64,000 nucleotides of DNA from Sphingomonas caeni (GTDB lineage Bacteria > Pseudomonadota > Alphaproteobacteria > Sphingomonadales > Sphingomonadaceae). Under the pieces are notes generated by a model that saw only the letters and a list, made by a program, of their open reading frames with translations, was not told the DNA's origin and made no database searches. The translations under genes were made by a program, and so were the position numbers. Location of the stretch: assembly GCF_026013415.1 (NCBI RefSeq), contig NZ_JAPDOK010000001.1, positions 809,342 to 873,341 on the forward strand, given 5' to 3'. Of the stretch, positions 16,277-26,438 are shown in pieces; position 1 is the first letter of the stretch, and the number at the start of each line of letters is the position of its first letter.

Positions 16277-17356
16277 TCAGCGTGTCACCAGTGCGGCATC
16301 GCGCATCCCACGCCAGACGCGCAGCGCCTGCGCGGTCTCGAACACGTCGTGCACGCGGATCAGCTGCGCCCCCAGCTCGGCACCTTTTAGCGCCAGCGCG
16401 ACCGATCCGCCGAGCCTTTGGCCCGCGGGCGCCTCGGCCGAGAGCGCGCCGATCATCCGCTTGCGGCTCGCCCCGAGCACGATGGGACAGCCGATCCCGT
16501 GGAACAGCGCGAGGCCGTTGAGCAGCGCGAGATTGTCGGCGAGCGACTTGCCGAAGCCGATGCCGGGATCGATCAGGATCTTCGCGCGGTCCACCCCGGC
16601 GGCGGCGACCGCATCGACGCGCTTCTCCAGCCAGTCATAGACCTCGATCAGCACGTCCTTGTAGCCGTTTCCCCCATGCGGCCCTTTCGCAGGATCGGGC
16701 GAGTGCATCAGCACCACCGGGCATCCGGCCTTGACCACCACATCGAGCGCGCGCGGGTCCCACAGCAGGGCCGCCACATCGTTGACCAGATGCGCACCTG
16801 CCGCCAGCGCCGCCTCCATGACGGGCGCCTTGCGCGTGTCGATCGAGACCGCGGCGCCGCTGCGCGCCAGCCGCTCGATGACGGGCACCACGCGCTTGAC
16901 CTCGTCGCCCTCCCAGAGCGGCTCGGCGCCGGGCCGGGTCGATTCGCCGCCGACATCGATCAGCGCCGCCCCCGCCGCGCTCAGGTCCACGCCGAACGCG
17001 GCCGCGCCTTCGGGGTCGGCATAATGCTGGTCGCCGTCGGAGAAGCTGTCCGGCGTGACGTTGAGGATGCCCATCAGCTGGGGCTGATCGAGCCGCAAAA
17101 CGCGCTCGCCCAAGGTCAGCGGCGCACGCGGGGCGGTGATGCGCGCGGCCAGCTCGCCCAGCGCCCCGGGCACCTCCCCCACCGGCACCGCCTGCTGCAG
17201 CACCCGCCGGCCATCCTTCACCGCGATCAGTTCATAGGCCGAAAACCATTGCAGTCCGCCCGCGAGCCGGACCACTTCCCCATCGCGCCCGACAGGCGTA
17301 TCGGCGAATGCGATCGGACGTAGATAGAGTTTCGCGGCCGGCGGCAGATCGATCAT
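16277..17356 (-). CDS. folP: Dihydropteroate synthase
   Basis: A 359-residue protein. Its C-terminal 270 residues are a classic DHPS TIM barrel, with QLMGILNVTPDSFSDG, IDVGGESTRPGAE, the SIDTRKAPV and LVNDVAAL strands, IDPGIGFGKS, and the terminal IRVHDV motif. It condenses p-aminobenzoate with dihydropterin pyrophosphate to make folate and is the sulfonamide target. The N-terminal extension of about 85 residues precedes the barrel and is commonly present in alphaproteobacterial homologues. It is divergent from an SRPBCC gene 35 bp away. Confidence 0.95.
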   Translation of the reverse strand: MIDLPPAAKLYLRPIAFADTPVGRDGEVVRLAGGLQWFSAYELIAVKDGRRVLQQAVPVGEVPGALGELAARITAPRAPLTLGERVLRLDQPQLMGILNVTPDSFSDGDQHYADPEGAAAFGVDLSAAGAALIDVGGESTRPGAEPLWEGDEVKRVVPVIERLARSGAAVSIDTRKAPVMEAALAAGAHLVNDVAALLWDPRALDVVVKAGCPVVLMHSPDPAKGPHGGNGYKDVLIEVYDWLEKRVDAVAAAGVDRAKILIDPGIGFGKSLADNLALLNGLALFHGIGCPIVLGASRKRMIGALSAEAPAGQRLGGSVALALKGAELGAQLIRVHDVFETAQALRVWRGMRDAALVTR

Positions 17357-17391
17357 GCGCCCGGCTCTACCTTGCTCAGGTGAGGTTTGCG

Positions 17392-17847
17392 ATGACGCAA
17401 TTCGTACTGGTGACCGACTGGCATTTCACCCAGCCCCTCGACCGCGTCTGGGCGCTGATCGAGGATACCGACCGCTGGCCCGACTGGTGGCCCGCGGTGA
17501 AGAAGGTCGAGGCGATCAAGGCGGGCGACGAGACCGGGCTCGGCGCGGTCCGCCGGATCACCTGGGGGACGGCGCTTCCCTATACGCTCACCTTCGACGT
17601 CGAGGTGATTTGCATCGAGAAGCATGACAGCATCGAGGGCCGCGCCTCCGGCGAGCTCGAGGGCATCGGCCTGTGGAACTTCCACGAAGAACCCGAGGGC
17701 ACGCATGTCCGCTATCTGTGGCGCGTCGACGTCACCAGGCCCTGGATGAAGCTGCTCGCGCCCATCCTCTCGCCGATGTTCGCGTGGAACCACAACAAGG
17801 TGATGCGGTGGGGGCTCGAGGGCGCGCGCAGGGCGCTGGCGGGCTAA
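17392..17847 (+). CDS. SRPBCC (START-like) family protein
   Basis: A 151-residue protein with the helix-grip fold of polyketide-cyclase/SRPBCC proteins: PLDRVWALIEDTDRWPDWWPAVKKVEAI at the start, GAVRRITWGTALPYTLTFDVEV strands, and a long C-terminal helix. These bind hydrophobic ligands in a central cavity; the ligand is not predictable. Start at ATG 17392, chosen because it begins just before the first beta strand. It overlaps the stop of the following convergent gene by four bases. Confidence 0.82.
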   Translation: MTQFVLVTDWHFTQPLDRVWALIEDTDRWPDWWPAVKKVEAIKAGDETGLGAVRRITWGTALPYTLTFDVEVICIEKHDSIEGRASGELEGIGLWNFHEEPEGTHVRYLWRVDVTRPWMKLLAPILSPMFAWNHNKVMRWGLEGARRALAG

Positions 17848-18785
17848 CGCCGCCCCTTCATCGAATCGGCGATCAGGCGCGACAGCGTGCGCCCGGTCGC
17901 GAGCACCCCGGTTTGGAAGGCGCGGTCGTCGACCACAAAGGCATAGTCGCCGCGCTTGCGGCCCCATTCGCCATAATCGTCGTCGACCACCGAAAGCTCG
18001 CGGAAATCGCCCGCACGCGTCGCCGGCACGCGCTGGCCGTGCTCGGGCACGAGGATGCTGCACCAGCCGCCCTTGGGGGTCGCGCCATAGACGTTGGCGC
18101 CGGCCAGGTGCATCGCCGGATCGAAGCTGATCGATGCGCTCGAGCTGCGCCAGGTCTCGGTCTCGGTCGTGTTCGCGGTGGCGCCGAGCTGGGGCAGGGT
18201 CAGATAGATTTCGGGGAGCAGCAGCGTCGCGCCGGTGCGCTGGCTGGCCTTGCCGAAATTGGCGGCGGGCCCGGTCAGGCCATAGTCGAGCGTCTGCTCG
18301 TCGCTGGGGGTCGCGACGACGAAATCGGTACCGGGAAAGGCGCGCGCGTCATGGGTGGGCATGCCGTAGCGCGGATTGGGCGCCATGCGCGACTTGGCGG
18401 CGACATCCTCGCGGACATCGTCGAAGGTCAGCACGGTATAACCCTCGGCCCGGAGCGCGCCGATGACCTGGTTCTGGATCTGCGCGGCGAGGTTCTGGAG
18501 CTCGCGCTTGGTCGGCCCTTCGACGAACACCCGCGGCTTGGCGCCGACGCCGCGGATCCCGCCCCCGGCGCTCAGCTTGGTGCGCGCGGTGACATAGAGA
18601 TAGGTGGTGGGGACGAGGAAGGTCGTGCTCTTGGCGCAGGTCCCGATCGTGCCGAGGCGGACCCGGTCGCGATTGATCTCGAAATTACCGTTGCTGAATT
18701 GCTGCGCGGACTGCATCTCCGCCGAAGTCGGCGTGGCGAGCATGCAGAGCAGGCCCGCGGCCAGCGCCAGATTAGCGGTTCTCAT
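17844..18785 (-). CDS. Secreted protein of unknown function
   Basis: A 313-residue protein with a good Sec signal (MRTANLALAAGLLCMLATPTSA). The mature part carries an N-terminal region with NRDRVRLGTIGTC, a segment FVEGPTKRELQNLAAQIQNQVIGALRAEGYTVLTFDDVRED that looks like a nucleoside or curli-assembly-like alpha/beta unit, and two cysteines. I do not recognise the family. The start has an AGGAGGGG site. It follows ccrM on the same strand after a 60-bp hairpin-bearing spacer. Confidence 0.65.
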   Translation of the reverse strand: MRTANLALAAGLLCMLATPTSAEMQSAQQFSNGNFEINRDRVRLGTIGTCAKSTTFLVPTTYLYVTARTKLSAGGGIRGVGAKPRVFVEGPTKRELQNLAAQIQNQVIGALRAEGYTVLTFDDVREDVAAKSRMAPNPRYGMPTHDARAFPGTDFVVATPSDEQTLDYGLTGPAANFGKASQRTGATLLLPEIYLTLPQLGATANTTETETWRSSSASISFDPAMHLAGANVYGATPKGGWCSILVPEHGQRVPATRAGDFRELSVVDDDYGEWGRKRGDYAFVVDDRAFQTGVLATGRTLSRLIADSMKGRR

Positions 18786-18807
18786 CGTGGATTCCCCTCC
18801 TGATGAA

Positions 18808-18832
18808 CGGCCGCATCATATCAAAGCGGCCG
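18808..18832 (-). terminator. Intergenic hairpin between ccrM and the secreted-protein gene
   Basis: CGGCCGC (18808-18814) and GCGGCCG (18826-18832) form a 7-bp GC stem with an 11-base loop in the 60-bp gap after ccrM. There is no T-run on the minus strand, so it could be a weak or Rho-assisted terminator or an mRNA-processing hairpin. Confidence 0.3.
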
Positions 18833-18845
18833 CGAGGGGAAAACC

Positions 18846-20169
<1,324 letters not shown>

Positions 20170-20196
20170 ACTTTTCTTGTGCGCTGCGCTGGGCTT

Positions 20197-20279
20197 GCGG
20201 TGCCGGCCCGCTCCCCCTCCCGGCCACCCTTACTATAGTAGCCTATGGGTGGCCGGGAGGGGGAGCGGGCCGGCACCGC
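20197..20279. repeat. Perfect 33-bp inverted repeat
   Basis: The arms 20197-20229 and 20247-20279 are exact reverse complements (33 of 33 bases, very GC-rich) separated by a 17-base AT-rich loop that contains the short palindrome ACTATAGT. It would form a very stable RNA or DNA hairpin. It lies between the ccrM control region and the rightward gene at 20369. There is no following T-run and no transposase gene, so terminator, small mobile palindrome and protein-binding site all remain possible. Confidence 0.9.
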
Positions 20280-20368
20280 TTCATCGGCGTGAGCCGATCA
20301 AAAACAAACACGCCATATTTAAGCCATGCCGAAACCGCGTATGAAGGCCGCAAGAGGAGACGAGTTCG

Positions 20369-21145
20369 ATGCTGTTGCCGTTGCTGATGATGATCGCCGC
20401 CCCGGACGCTCAGGACGGCGACAAGCTGGCCGAACCCGTCGCGGTCGCGCCGAGCCAGATCCGCTACGCACCGTCGCGCGCTTTGGTCTCGGCGACCGCC
20501 GAGGGCGTGGCGGGCCTGCCCGCGGCGCCGGTGTCGATCAGCTTCGAATGCCTGGTCGACGCGCATTTCGGCGAGGCGCAGCATTGCATCGCGCTCGGCG
20601 GCGCGGCCAAGCCGGCCGCGACCCGCGCCGAGTTCGACAGGCGCGCCGCGGCCTGGAAGCCGACCCCGATCGAAGGGATCGCGCTTGAGCGCATCCGTGC
20701 GACGCGCCTCAATCCGCTGACCGACGCGCCCTATGACGCGGCGCATCCGATCCTCATCCCGATGCTCTTCACCCAGACGGTGAGCGTGGGAGACGTGGTG
20801 AAGCTCGGCCCGCCCACCGCGGTGATGGAGGCGCGCGACGTCGAATATGACGAGCGGCCCGACGGGGTGCTGCTGACCAGCTATTATCCACCCCGCGCGC
20901 TGGCCGCGGGGATCGAGGTTCGGATGACCGCGACCTGCCGCGTCCAGCCCGACCGCACGCTCTTCTGCCGCAACGCCCGCCCCGCCAGCCCCGATTCGCG
21001 GATCGACGCGCCGATGGCGCGCGAATTCGCGCTGGCGACCTATCAGGTACTCGCCGCCGTCCGGCTGATGCCGCTCACCAAGGCGGGCGATCCGGTGGTC
21101 GGCCGCGAGGTCGAGATGCGGATCGCCTTCGCCGCGGGGGGCTGA
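20369..21145 (+). CDS. Secreted protein of unknown function
   Basis: A 258-residue protein that begins with a short hydrophobic segment (MLLPLLMMIAAP), probably a minimal signal or membrane anchor. It then has two similar beta-rich stretches, one around SISFECLVDAHFGEAQHCIALG and the other around VRMTATCRVQPDRTLFCRNARP, each with a pair of cysteines. The internal similarity suggests a duplicated domain that could carry disulfides in the periplasm. The arrangement recalls TonB-C-terminal-like or energy-transducer-like repeats, but I cannot assign a family. It is converging with rnhB and lies 89 bp after the 33-bp palindrome. Confidence 0.6.
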   Translation: MLLPLLMMIAAPDAQDGDKLAEPVAVAPSQIRYAPSRALVSATAEGVAGLPAAPVSISFECLVDAHFGEAQHCIALGGAAKPAATRAEFDRRAAAWKPTPIEGIALERIRATRLNPLTDAPYDAAHPILIPMLFTQTVSVGDVVKLGPPTAVMEARDVEYDERPDGVLLTSYYPPRALAAGIEVRMTATCRVQPDRTLFCRNARPASPDSRIDAPMAREFALATYQVLAAVRLMPLTKAGDPVVGREVEMRIAFAAGG

Positions 21146-21158
21146 AGCCCCGGTCCGG

Positions 21159-21773
21159 CTATTCCGCCGCCGCCGTCCCGAAATCGAAATGCGCCTGCGC
21201 GACCGGCGCGAAGCTGCGGCGGTGGTGCGGGGTGGGACCGAGCGTGCGCAGTGCCTCCTGGTGCACCGCGGCGGCATAGCCCTTGTTGCTCGCCCAGCCA
21301 TAGCCGGGATGGAGCGCGTCGAGCTGGATCATCATGCAATCGCGCCGATGCTTGGCGACGATCGAGGCGGCGGCGATCGAGAGGCACAAACCGTCGCCGC
21401 CGATCACCCACTGCGAGGGATGGTCCCAGCGCGGGCAGCGATTGCCGTCGACCAGCACCATCGCCGGGCGAAAGCCGAGCGCATCGACCGCGCGGGTCAT
21501 CGCGAGCATCGTCGCCCATAGGATATTGAGCGCGTCGATCTCCTCGACCGTGGCGATGCCAACGCCGACCCTGGCGCAATCGAGCAGGCGCGCGCACAGA
21601 TCGGCGCGTTTGGCGGCGGTCAGCTGTTTCGAATCGTTCAGACCCTCGGGAATGCATGCCGGATCGAGCACCACCGCCGCCGCCACCACGGGCCCTGCGA
21701 GCGGCCCGCGGCCGGCCTCGTCCACGCCCGCGACCGGGCCCGCATATCGGCTCTCGTGAGAGAAATCAGGCAT
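21159..21773 (-). CDS. rnhB: Ribonuclease HII
   Basis: A 204-residue protein, the normal length for RNase HII. The N-terminal active-site motif GVDEAGRGPLAGPV is present, with further acidic residues in VLVDGNRCP and the SIVAKHRRD block. It cleaves RNA in RNA-DNA hybrids, including single ribonucleotides in DNA. ATG 21773 starts shortly before the catalytic block and overlaps the end of the upstream thiD-VOC gene by eight bases, so the two are translationally linked. Confidence 0.95.
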   Translation of the reverse strand: MPDFSHESRYAGPVAGVDEAGRGPLAGPVVAAAVVLDPACIPEGLNDSKQLTAAKRADLCARLLDCARVGVGIATVEEIDALNILWATMLAMTRAVDALGFRPAMVLVDGNRCPRWDHPSQWVIGGDGLCLSIAAASIVAKHRRDCMMIQLDALHPGYGWASNKGYAAAVHQEALRTLGPTPHHRRSFAPVAQAHFDFGTAAAE

Positions 21774-22917
21774 CGTCGATGCGCCATGGCGGAAAGCGGC
21801 GCATCTCGCCAGCCTGGTAGAGGCAGACCGCATTCCCCGCCGGATCGCGCAACCGCGCCTCGCGCCAGCCCCAGCTCTCGTCGCGCGGCTCGCGCTCGAA
21901 GCGCAGTCCCTGCTGCTGGAGATAGGCGACGGTGACGTCGAGGTCGCCGCATTCGAAATAGATGACCGGGGCGGTATAGCCCTTATCGGTCGCGATCGAG
22001 AAGGTCGCCCCGCCCTCGGCCTCGAACCGGGCATAGCGCGGGGTGGCGCGGACGACCTGCTTCAGCCCGAGCAGGCGGTAGAAACGCTCGCTCGCGGCCA
22101 GATCCTTCGCCGGCACGGTGACCTGATTGAGCATCGGTTCGAAGAAGCTGGTGTTGAAATCGAGCCGCACATTCTGCTGCCCCATCGGGCCGGCGCCACG
22201 CCCCAGCCCCGGCGCCTCGCGCATCGCGATCCGCACGAAGCGGCGCGCGCGGGCCACCGCCTCGGGCAGCTCCCATTCTGCGGCGAGGGCGCAGGCGATT
22301 GCGCTCGCCAGCGTGCAGCCGGTGCCATGGGTCGCATCGGTCTCGATCCGCGGATCGGTCCAGTCGATCTCGGGGGGACCATGCGGCGAAAAGAGCCGGT
22401 CGGTGATCTCGCCGCCCTCGGCATGCCCGCCCTTGACCAGCACCGCGCAGCCATGCGCCCGCATGATCGCTTGCGGGTCGCCGCCCAGCGCCTCGAGTTC
22501 GGGCAGGTTGGGCGTCACCAAGGTCGCGCGCGCCATCAGCCGCTCGAATGCGGCGATCGTCGCGCCGTCGGCGAGCGCCGCGCCGCTGGTCGCGACCATC
22601 ACCGGATCGAACACCACCGGAATGCCCGGCAGCTCCCCGAGCTTATCCGCCACCGCCAGCGCGGTCCGCGCCGATCCGATCATTCCGATCTTGACCGCGT
22701 CCACGCCGATATCGCGCACCACCGCGTCGATCTGGGCGATCACCATCTCGGTCGGGATCGGATGGACGGCGTCCACGCCCTGGGTGTTCTGCGCGGTGAT
22801 CGCGGTGATCGCGGTCATGGCGTGGCCACCGAGCATGGTGACGGTCTTGATGTCCGCCTGGATCCCCGCCCCGCCGCCGGAGTCCGACCCTGCGATGATG
22901 AGAATACGCGGTACCAT
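21766..22917 (-). CDS. thiD: ThiD hydroxymethylpyrimidine (phosphate) kinase fused to a VOC domain
   Basis: A continuous 383-codon frame encodes two domains. Residues about 1-255 are ThiD, with AGSDSGGGAGIQADIKT, the FDPVMVATSG segment, VLVKGGHAEGG and DATHGTGCTLASA. ThiD phosphorylates hydroxymethylpyrimidine twice for thiamine synthesis. Residues about 265-383 are a glyoxalase/VOC-like domain, beginning LNQVTVPAKDLAASERFYRLLG and ending GNAVCLYQAG. No stop or frameshift separates them. The VOC half has no obvious complete metal-binding set, so it may be regulatory or ligand-binding. The gene lies between rnhB and a DUF1272 gene. Confidence 0.88.
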   Translation of the reverse strand: MVPRILIIAGSDSGGGAGIQADIKTVTMLGGHAMTAITAITAQNTQGVDAVHPIPTEMVIAQIDAVVRDIGVDAVKIGMIGSARTALAVADKLGELPGIPVVFDPVMVATSGAALADGATIAAFERLMARATLVTPNLPELEALGGDPQAIMRAHGCAVLVKGGHAEGGEITDRLFSPHGPPEIDWTDPRIETDATHGTGCTLASAIACALAAEWELPEAVARARRFVRIAMREAPGLGRGAGPMGQQNVRLDFNTSFFEPMLNQVTVPAKDLAASERFYRLLGLKQVVRATPRYARFEAEGGATFSIATDKGYTAPVIYFECGDLDVTVAYLQQQGLRFEREPRDESWGWREARLRDPAGNAVCLYQAGEMRRFPPWRIDDA

Positions 22918-22919
22918 GC

Positions 22920-23144
22920 TTACCCTTTGAACTTGCGCTCCGTGGATGCGGGGTTGCGCGCGAGCGCCGCGCCGACGCGTGTGGGCCGGTCGAGCAACTC
23001 GCCGCCGCAATTGGGGCAGCGCTCGTCAAGCGCATCGGCGCAGAGCGCGCAGAAGGTGCATTCGAACGAGCAGATGAACGCCCCGCCCTGGTTGGCGGGG
23101 AGATCGGTGCCGCAGCGTTCGCAATCGGGGCGCATGTCGAGCAT
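22920..23144 (-). CDS. DUF1272 small zinc-binding protein
   Basis: A 74-residue protein with eight cysteines in the DUF1272 pattern: PDCERCG, ICSFECTFCALC, RCPNCGG. These should bind two zinc ions. The function of the family is unknown. It ends two bases before the ThiD-VOC start, and ATG 23144 sits 41 bp after the glmM stop. Confidence 0.9.
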   Translation of the reverse strand: MLDMRPDCERCGTDLPANQGGAFICSFECTFCALCADALDERCPNCGGELLDRPTRVGAALARNPASTERKFKG

Positions 23145-23185
23145 GACGGTGGCCTTAGCAAATCCTCCCCGGCACGGGGAGGAAT

Positions 23186-24526
23186 TTACGCCGCCGCCTT
23201 CCGCACAGCGTCGCAGATCCGCTCGACGACCGCCTCGACCTGGCCCTTGTCGTCGCCCTCGGCCATCACGCGGATCACCGGCTCGGTGCCCGAAGGCCGG
23301 ATGACGAGGCGGCCCTTGCCGTCCAGCTCCGCCTCGGCGGCGGCGATCACGTCCTTGACCGCCTCGTCCTCGAGCGGCTTGCCGCCCTTGAAGCGTACAT
23401 TCTTCAGAAGCTGCGGCAGCGGATCGAAGCGGTGGAGCACGTCGCTCGCCGGAGCGTCCGCGCGGACCAGCTCCGCCAGCACCTGAAGCGCCGCGACCAG
23501 CCCGTCGCCGGTGGTCGCATAGTCGGAAAGGATGATGTGCCCGCTCTGCTCGCCCCCGACATTATAGTCCGAGGCGCGCATCTTCTCGAGCACGTAGCGG
23601 TCGCCGACGCTGGTGCGCACCATCCCCAGCCCCTGCGCGGCGAGATACCGCTCGAGCCCGAGATTGGACATGACCGTGGTCACCAGCCCGCCGCCGCGCA
23701 GCCGCCCCTGCCGCGCCCAGCCGGTCGCGATCAGCGCCATCAACTGGTCGCCGTCGATCACCCGGCCGGTCTCATCGACCACGATCAGCCGGTCGGCATC
23801 GCCGTCGAGCGCGATCCCGATCGCCGCGCCGCTGCCGACCACGGTTTCGCAGAGCGTCGCGGGCGCGGTCGAGCCGACTCCGTCATTGATGTTCTTGCCA
23901 TTGGGGGTGACGCCGATCGCGACGACCTCCGCGCCCAGCTCCCACAAGGCCGAGGGCGCGACCTGGTACGCCGCGCCGTTCGCGCAATCGACGACGATCT
24001 TGAGCCCGTCGAGCGTCAGCTCCTCGGGAAAGGTCGATTTGGCGGCGTGGATATAGCGGCCGCGCGCATCCTCGACGCGCCGCGCGCGCCCGATATCGCC
24101 CGACGCCGCGAGCGCGACCTCGCCGTCGATCAGCGCCTCGATCGCCAGCTCGTCCTCGTCCGAGAGCTTGTAGCCGTCGGGTCCGAACAGCTTGATCCCG
24201 TTATCGGCGAAGGGATTGTGGCTTGCCGAGATCATCACGCCGAGATCGGCGCGCATCGAGTGCGTCAGCATCGCCACCGCGGGCGTGGGCATCGGCCCGA
24301 CAAGGACGACGTCCATCCCCACGCTGGTGAACCCCGCCACCATCGCATTCTCGATCATATAGCCCGAGAGGCGGGTATCCTTGCCGATCACCACGCGGTG
24401 GCGGTGATCCCCCCGCCGGAAATGCGCGCCCGCCGCCATGCCGACCTTCATCGCCATCGCCGCGGTCATCGGCGAGAGGTTGGTCGCCCCCCGGATCCCG
24501 TCAGTGCCGAAATATTTTCTTGCCAT
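23186..24526 (-). CDS. glmM: Phosphoglucosamine mutase
   Basis: A 446-residue enzyme of standard GlmM length, from ATG 24526 ([13 protein letters not shown]). It contains the phosphoserine loop [16 protein letters not shown], the metal loop [16 protein letters not shown], the sugar loop GGEQSGHII and the C-terminal phosphate loop [13 protein letters not shown]. It converts glucosamine-6-phosphate to glucosamine-1-phosphate for peptidoglycan and LPS. The frame continues ten codons upstream, but the ATG just before KYFGTDG is the family's usual start. It is divergent from the symporter gene. Confidence 0.96.
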   Translation of the reverse strand: MARKYFGTDGIRGATNLSPMTAAMAMKVGMAAGAHFRRGDHRHRVVIGKDTRLSGYMIENAMVAGFTSVGMDVVLVGPMPTPAVAMLTHSMRADLGVMISASHNPFADNGIKLFGPDGYKLSDEDELAIEALIDGEVALAASGDIGRARRVEDARGRYIHAAKSTFPEELTLDGLKIVVDCANGAAYQVAPSALWELGAEVVAIGVTPNGKNINDGVGSTAPATLCETVVGSGAAIGIALDGDADRLIVVDETGRVIDGDQLMALIATGWARQGRLRGGGLVTTVMSNLGLERYLAAQGLGMVRTSVGDRYVLEKMRASDYNVGGEQSGHIILSDYATTGDGLVAALQVLAELVRADAPASDVLHRFDPLPQLLKNVRFKGGKPLEDEAVKDVIAAAEAELDGKGRLVIRPSGTEPVIRVMAEGDDKGQVEAVVERICDAVRKAAA

Positions 24527-24597
24527 GCCCCGCCTTCTCACGGCCTTGTGCGCCATCTCTCAGGCCCTGATAGCGCCGGAAACTCGGAAGGGCGAGC

Positions 24598-25911
24598 ATG
24601 TCGCTGATACGCAATGCGCTGAATCTCCTGCTCGGCAGCGCGAGCAAGCCCCAGCCGCTGCGCATCCTGCTCGCGCTGGTGCTCGGGCTGGCCATCGGCA
24701 TCACCCTGTCGGCGCAGGCGCCCGAGGCAGCGACGCGTGCCAGCCTCTATGCCGCCCCGGTCGGCACGCTGTGGCTCAACGCGCTGCGCATGGCGATCCT
24801 GCCTTTGGTGGTGGGCCTGCTGGTGAGCGGTATCGCCCAGACCGCCGAGGCGGCCCGCGCAGGCCGCATCGCGGGCCGGGCGATCGCCCTGTTCCTCCTG
24901 ATCCTGTGGAGCTCGTCGATCCTCGCGGCGTTGCTCACCCCAGCGCTGCTGGGCCTCTTCCCGCTCGATCCCGGCTGGGCCGCCGAGCTGCGCACCAGCT
25001 TCGCCGCCGCCAAGCCGGCCGGCCCGGTGCCGGGTTTCGGCGATTTCCTCGTCTCGCTGGTGCCGACCAACCCGATCACCGCCGCGGCCAACGACGCTTT
25101 CCTGCCGCTGATCGTCTTCACCACCGCCTTCGCCTTCGCGGTCACCCGCCTGCCCGAGGCGCCGCGCGAACTGCTCACCAACCTCTTCCGCGCGCTCGCC
25201 GACGCGATGCTGGTGGTGATCGGCTGGGTGTTGTGGCTCGCGCCGGTCGGGGTGCTCGCGCTCTCCTATACGGTCGGCGCGCAGACCGGCGTCTCGGCGT
25301 TCGGGGCGCTGGTCCACTATGTCGCGGTGGTGAGCGCGGTCGGCGCGGTGGTCTGGTTCCTCGCCTATCCGCTCGCGGTGATCGGCGGGAAGCTGCGCCT
25401 CATGGCGTTCCTGCGCGCCAATGCCCCGGTGACCGCGGTTGCGATCAGCACCCAGAGTTCGCTCGCCTCGCTGCCCGCGATGCTCAAGGCCTCGGGCGAA
25501 CTCGGCGTGCCGGTCGCCAAGTCGGGCGTGGTGCTGCCGCTCGCGGTCGCCTTGTTCCGCGCCACGGGACCGGTGATGAACCTCGCGGTCGCCATCTATG
25601 TCGCGCACATCATGGGGGTGCATCTGGGCCCGGCGCAGCTCGCGGCGGGCGTCGCTGCGGCGGCGATCACGACGATGGGCGCGGTCAGCCTGCCCGGATC
25701 GATCTCGTTCGTCAGCTCGATCGCGCCGATCGCGATCGTGATGGGCGTGCCGATCGAGCCGCTCGCCTTGCTGGTCGCGGTCGAGCCGCTGCCCGATCTG
25801 GTGCGCACGCTCGGCAATGTCGCGATGGACGTCGCGGTCACCGCCACCGTCGCCGCGCGCACCGGCGACGAAAACGCGAGCGAGGCCGACGCGATCCTTG
25901 CCGGCGGCTGA
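24598..25911 (+). CDS. Dicarboxylate/amino acid:cation symporter (DAACS family)
   Basis: A 437-residue inner-membrane protein with about eight transmembrane helices plus two re-entrant loops typical of the glutamate/aspartate:cation symporter family. It has the serine-rich ISTQSSLASLPAM motif and the C-terminal TTMGAVSLPGSISF block that forms the substrate and cation site. It imports C4-dicarboxylates or acidic amino acids with protons or sodium. The specific substrate is not clear. The start ATG 24598 is 71 bp from the divergent glmM start. Confidence 0.9.
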   Translation: MSLIRNALNLLLGSASKPQPLRILLALVLGLAIGITLSAQAPEAATRASLYAAPVGTLWLNALRMAILPLVVGLLVSGIAQTAEAARAGRIAGRAIALFLLILWSSSILAALLTPALLGLFPLDPGWAAELRTSFAAAKPAGPVPGFGDFLVSLVPTNPITAAANDAFLPLIVFTTAFAFAVTRLPEAPRELLTNLFRALADAMLVVIGWVLWLAPVGVLALSYTVGAQTGVSAFGALVHYVAVVSAVGAVVWFLAYPLAVIGGKLRLMAFLRANAPVTAVAISTQSSLASLPAMLKASGELGVPVAKSGVVLPLAVALFRATGPVMNLAVAIYVAHIMGVHLGPAQLAAGVAAAAITTMGAVSLPGSISFVSSIAPIAIVMGVPIEPLALLVAVEPLPDLVRTLGNVAMDVAVTATVAARTGDENASEADAILAGG

Positions 25912-26021
25912 TCCCTAACAAAAGCTTCGGGGCCCGCTAAGTAGCACCCCCGGCAGCAGAATCCCTGAAATGCGCCTTCCCTTGGATGGGCCTAGACAAC
26001 AGGCTCGAGAGGGATTGGCTT

Positions 26022-26408
26022 ATGTCGGTTATTACCATTCTGATCGTCGATGATTCGACCACCATTCGGGCCATGCTCGAGGAAGTGCTCGGCCGTGAGC
26101 CGGGCTTTCGGCTGATCGGATCGGCCGCCGATGCCGAGACCGCGATCCGCCTCGTCGCCGAGCATCACCCCGATGTCACCACGCTCGACATCGCCATGCC
26201 CGGCGTGGACGGCCTGTCGCTGCTCGACACGATCCATCTGCGCACCCATGCGGTGATGCTCACCAGCCGGTGCGAAGCGGCCAACGACTCGTTTCACCGC
26301 GGCGCGCTGGGCTTCTTCGACAAGAGCCGGATCATGCGCGACGGGGCCAAGCTGGTGAAGATCGTCCGCGCCGCCGCCGAGGGCAAGCAGACCCGCGCGG
26401 TCGCCTGA
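26022..26408 (+). CDS. Single-domain response regulator (CheB-receiver-like)
   Basis: A 128-residue stand-alone receiver. The acidic pair is Asp10/Asp11, the phospho-acceptor is Asp56 in TLDIAMPGVDG, the Thr/Ser is in MLTSRC and the switch Lys is Lys101 in GFFDKSRI. The DIAMPGVDG and FFDKS blocks resemble the receiver half of CheB methylesterases, but no esterase domain follows. No kinase or chemotaxis gene is near, so its partner is elsewhere. A purine-rich GAGAGGGA segment lies about eight bases before ATG 26022. Confidence 0.9.
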   Translation: MSVITILIVDDSTTIRAMLEEVLGREPGFRLIGSAADAETAIRLVAEHHPDVTTLDIAMPGVDGLSLLDTIHLRTHAVMLTSRCEAANDSFHRGALGFFDKSRIMRDGAKLVKIVRAAAEGKQTRAVA

Positions 26409-26438
26409 TCGCCACAATCCAGGCGCAACCTCGCGCCC

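Noticed and set aside
20197..20279. Rho-independent terminator for the leftward or rightward gene
   Set aside because: The stem is far longer than usual, there is no T-run on either side, and it lies upstream rather than downstream of both neighbouring genes.
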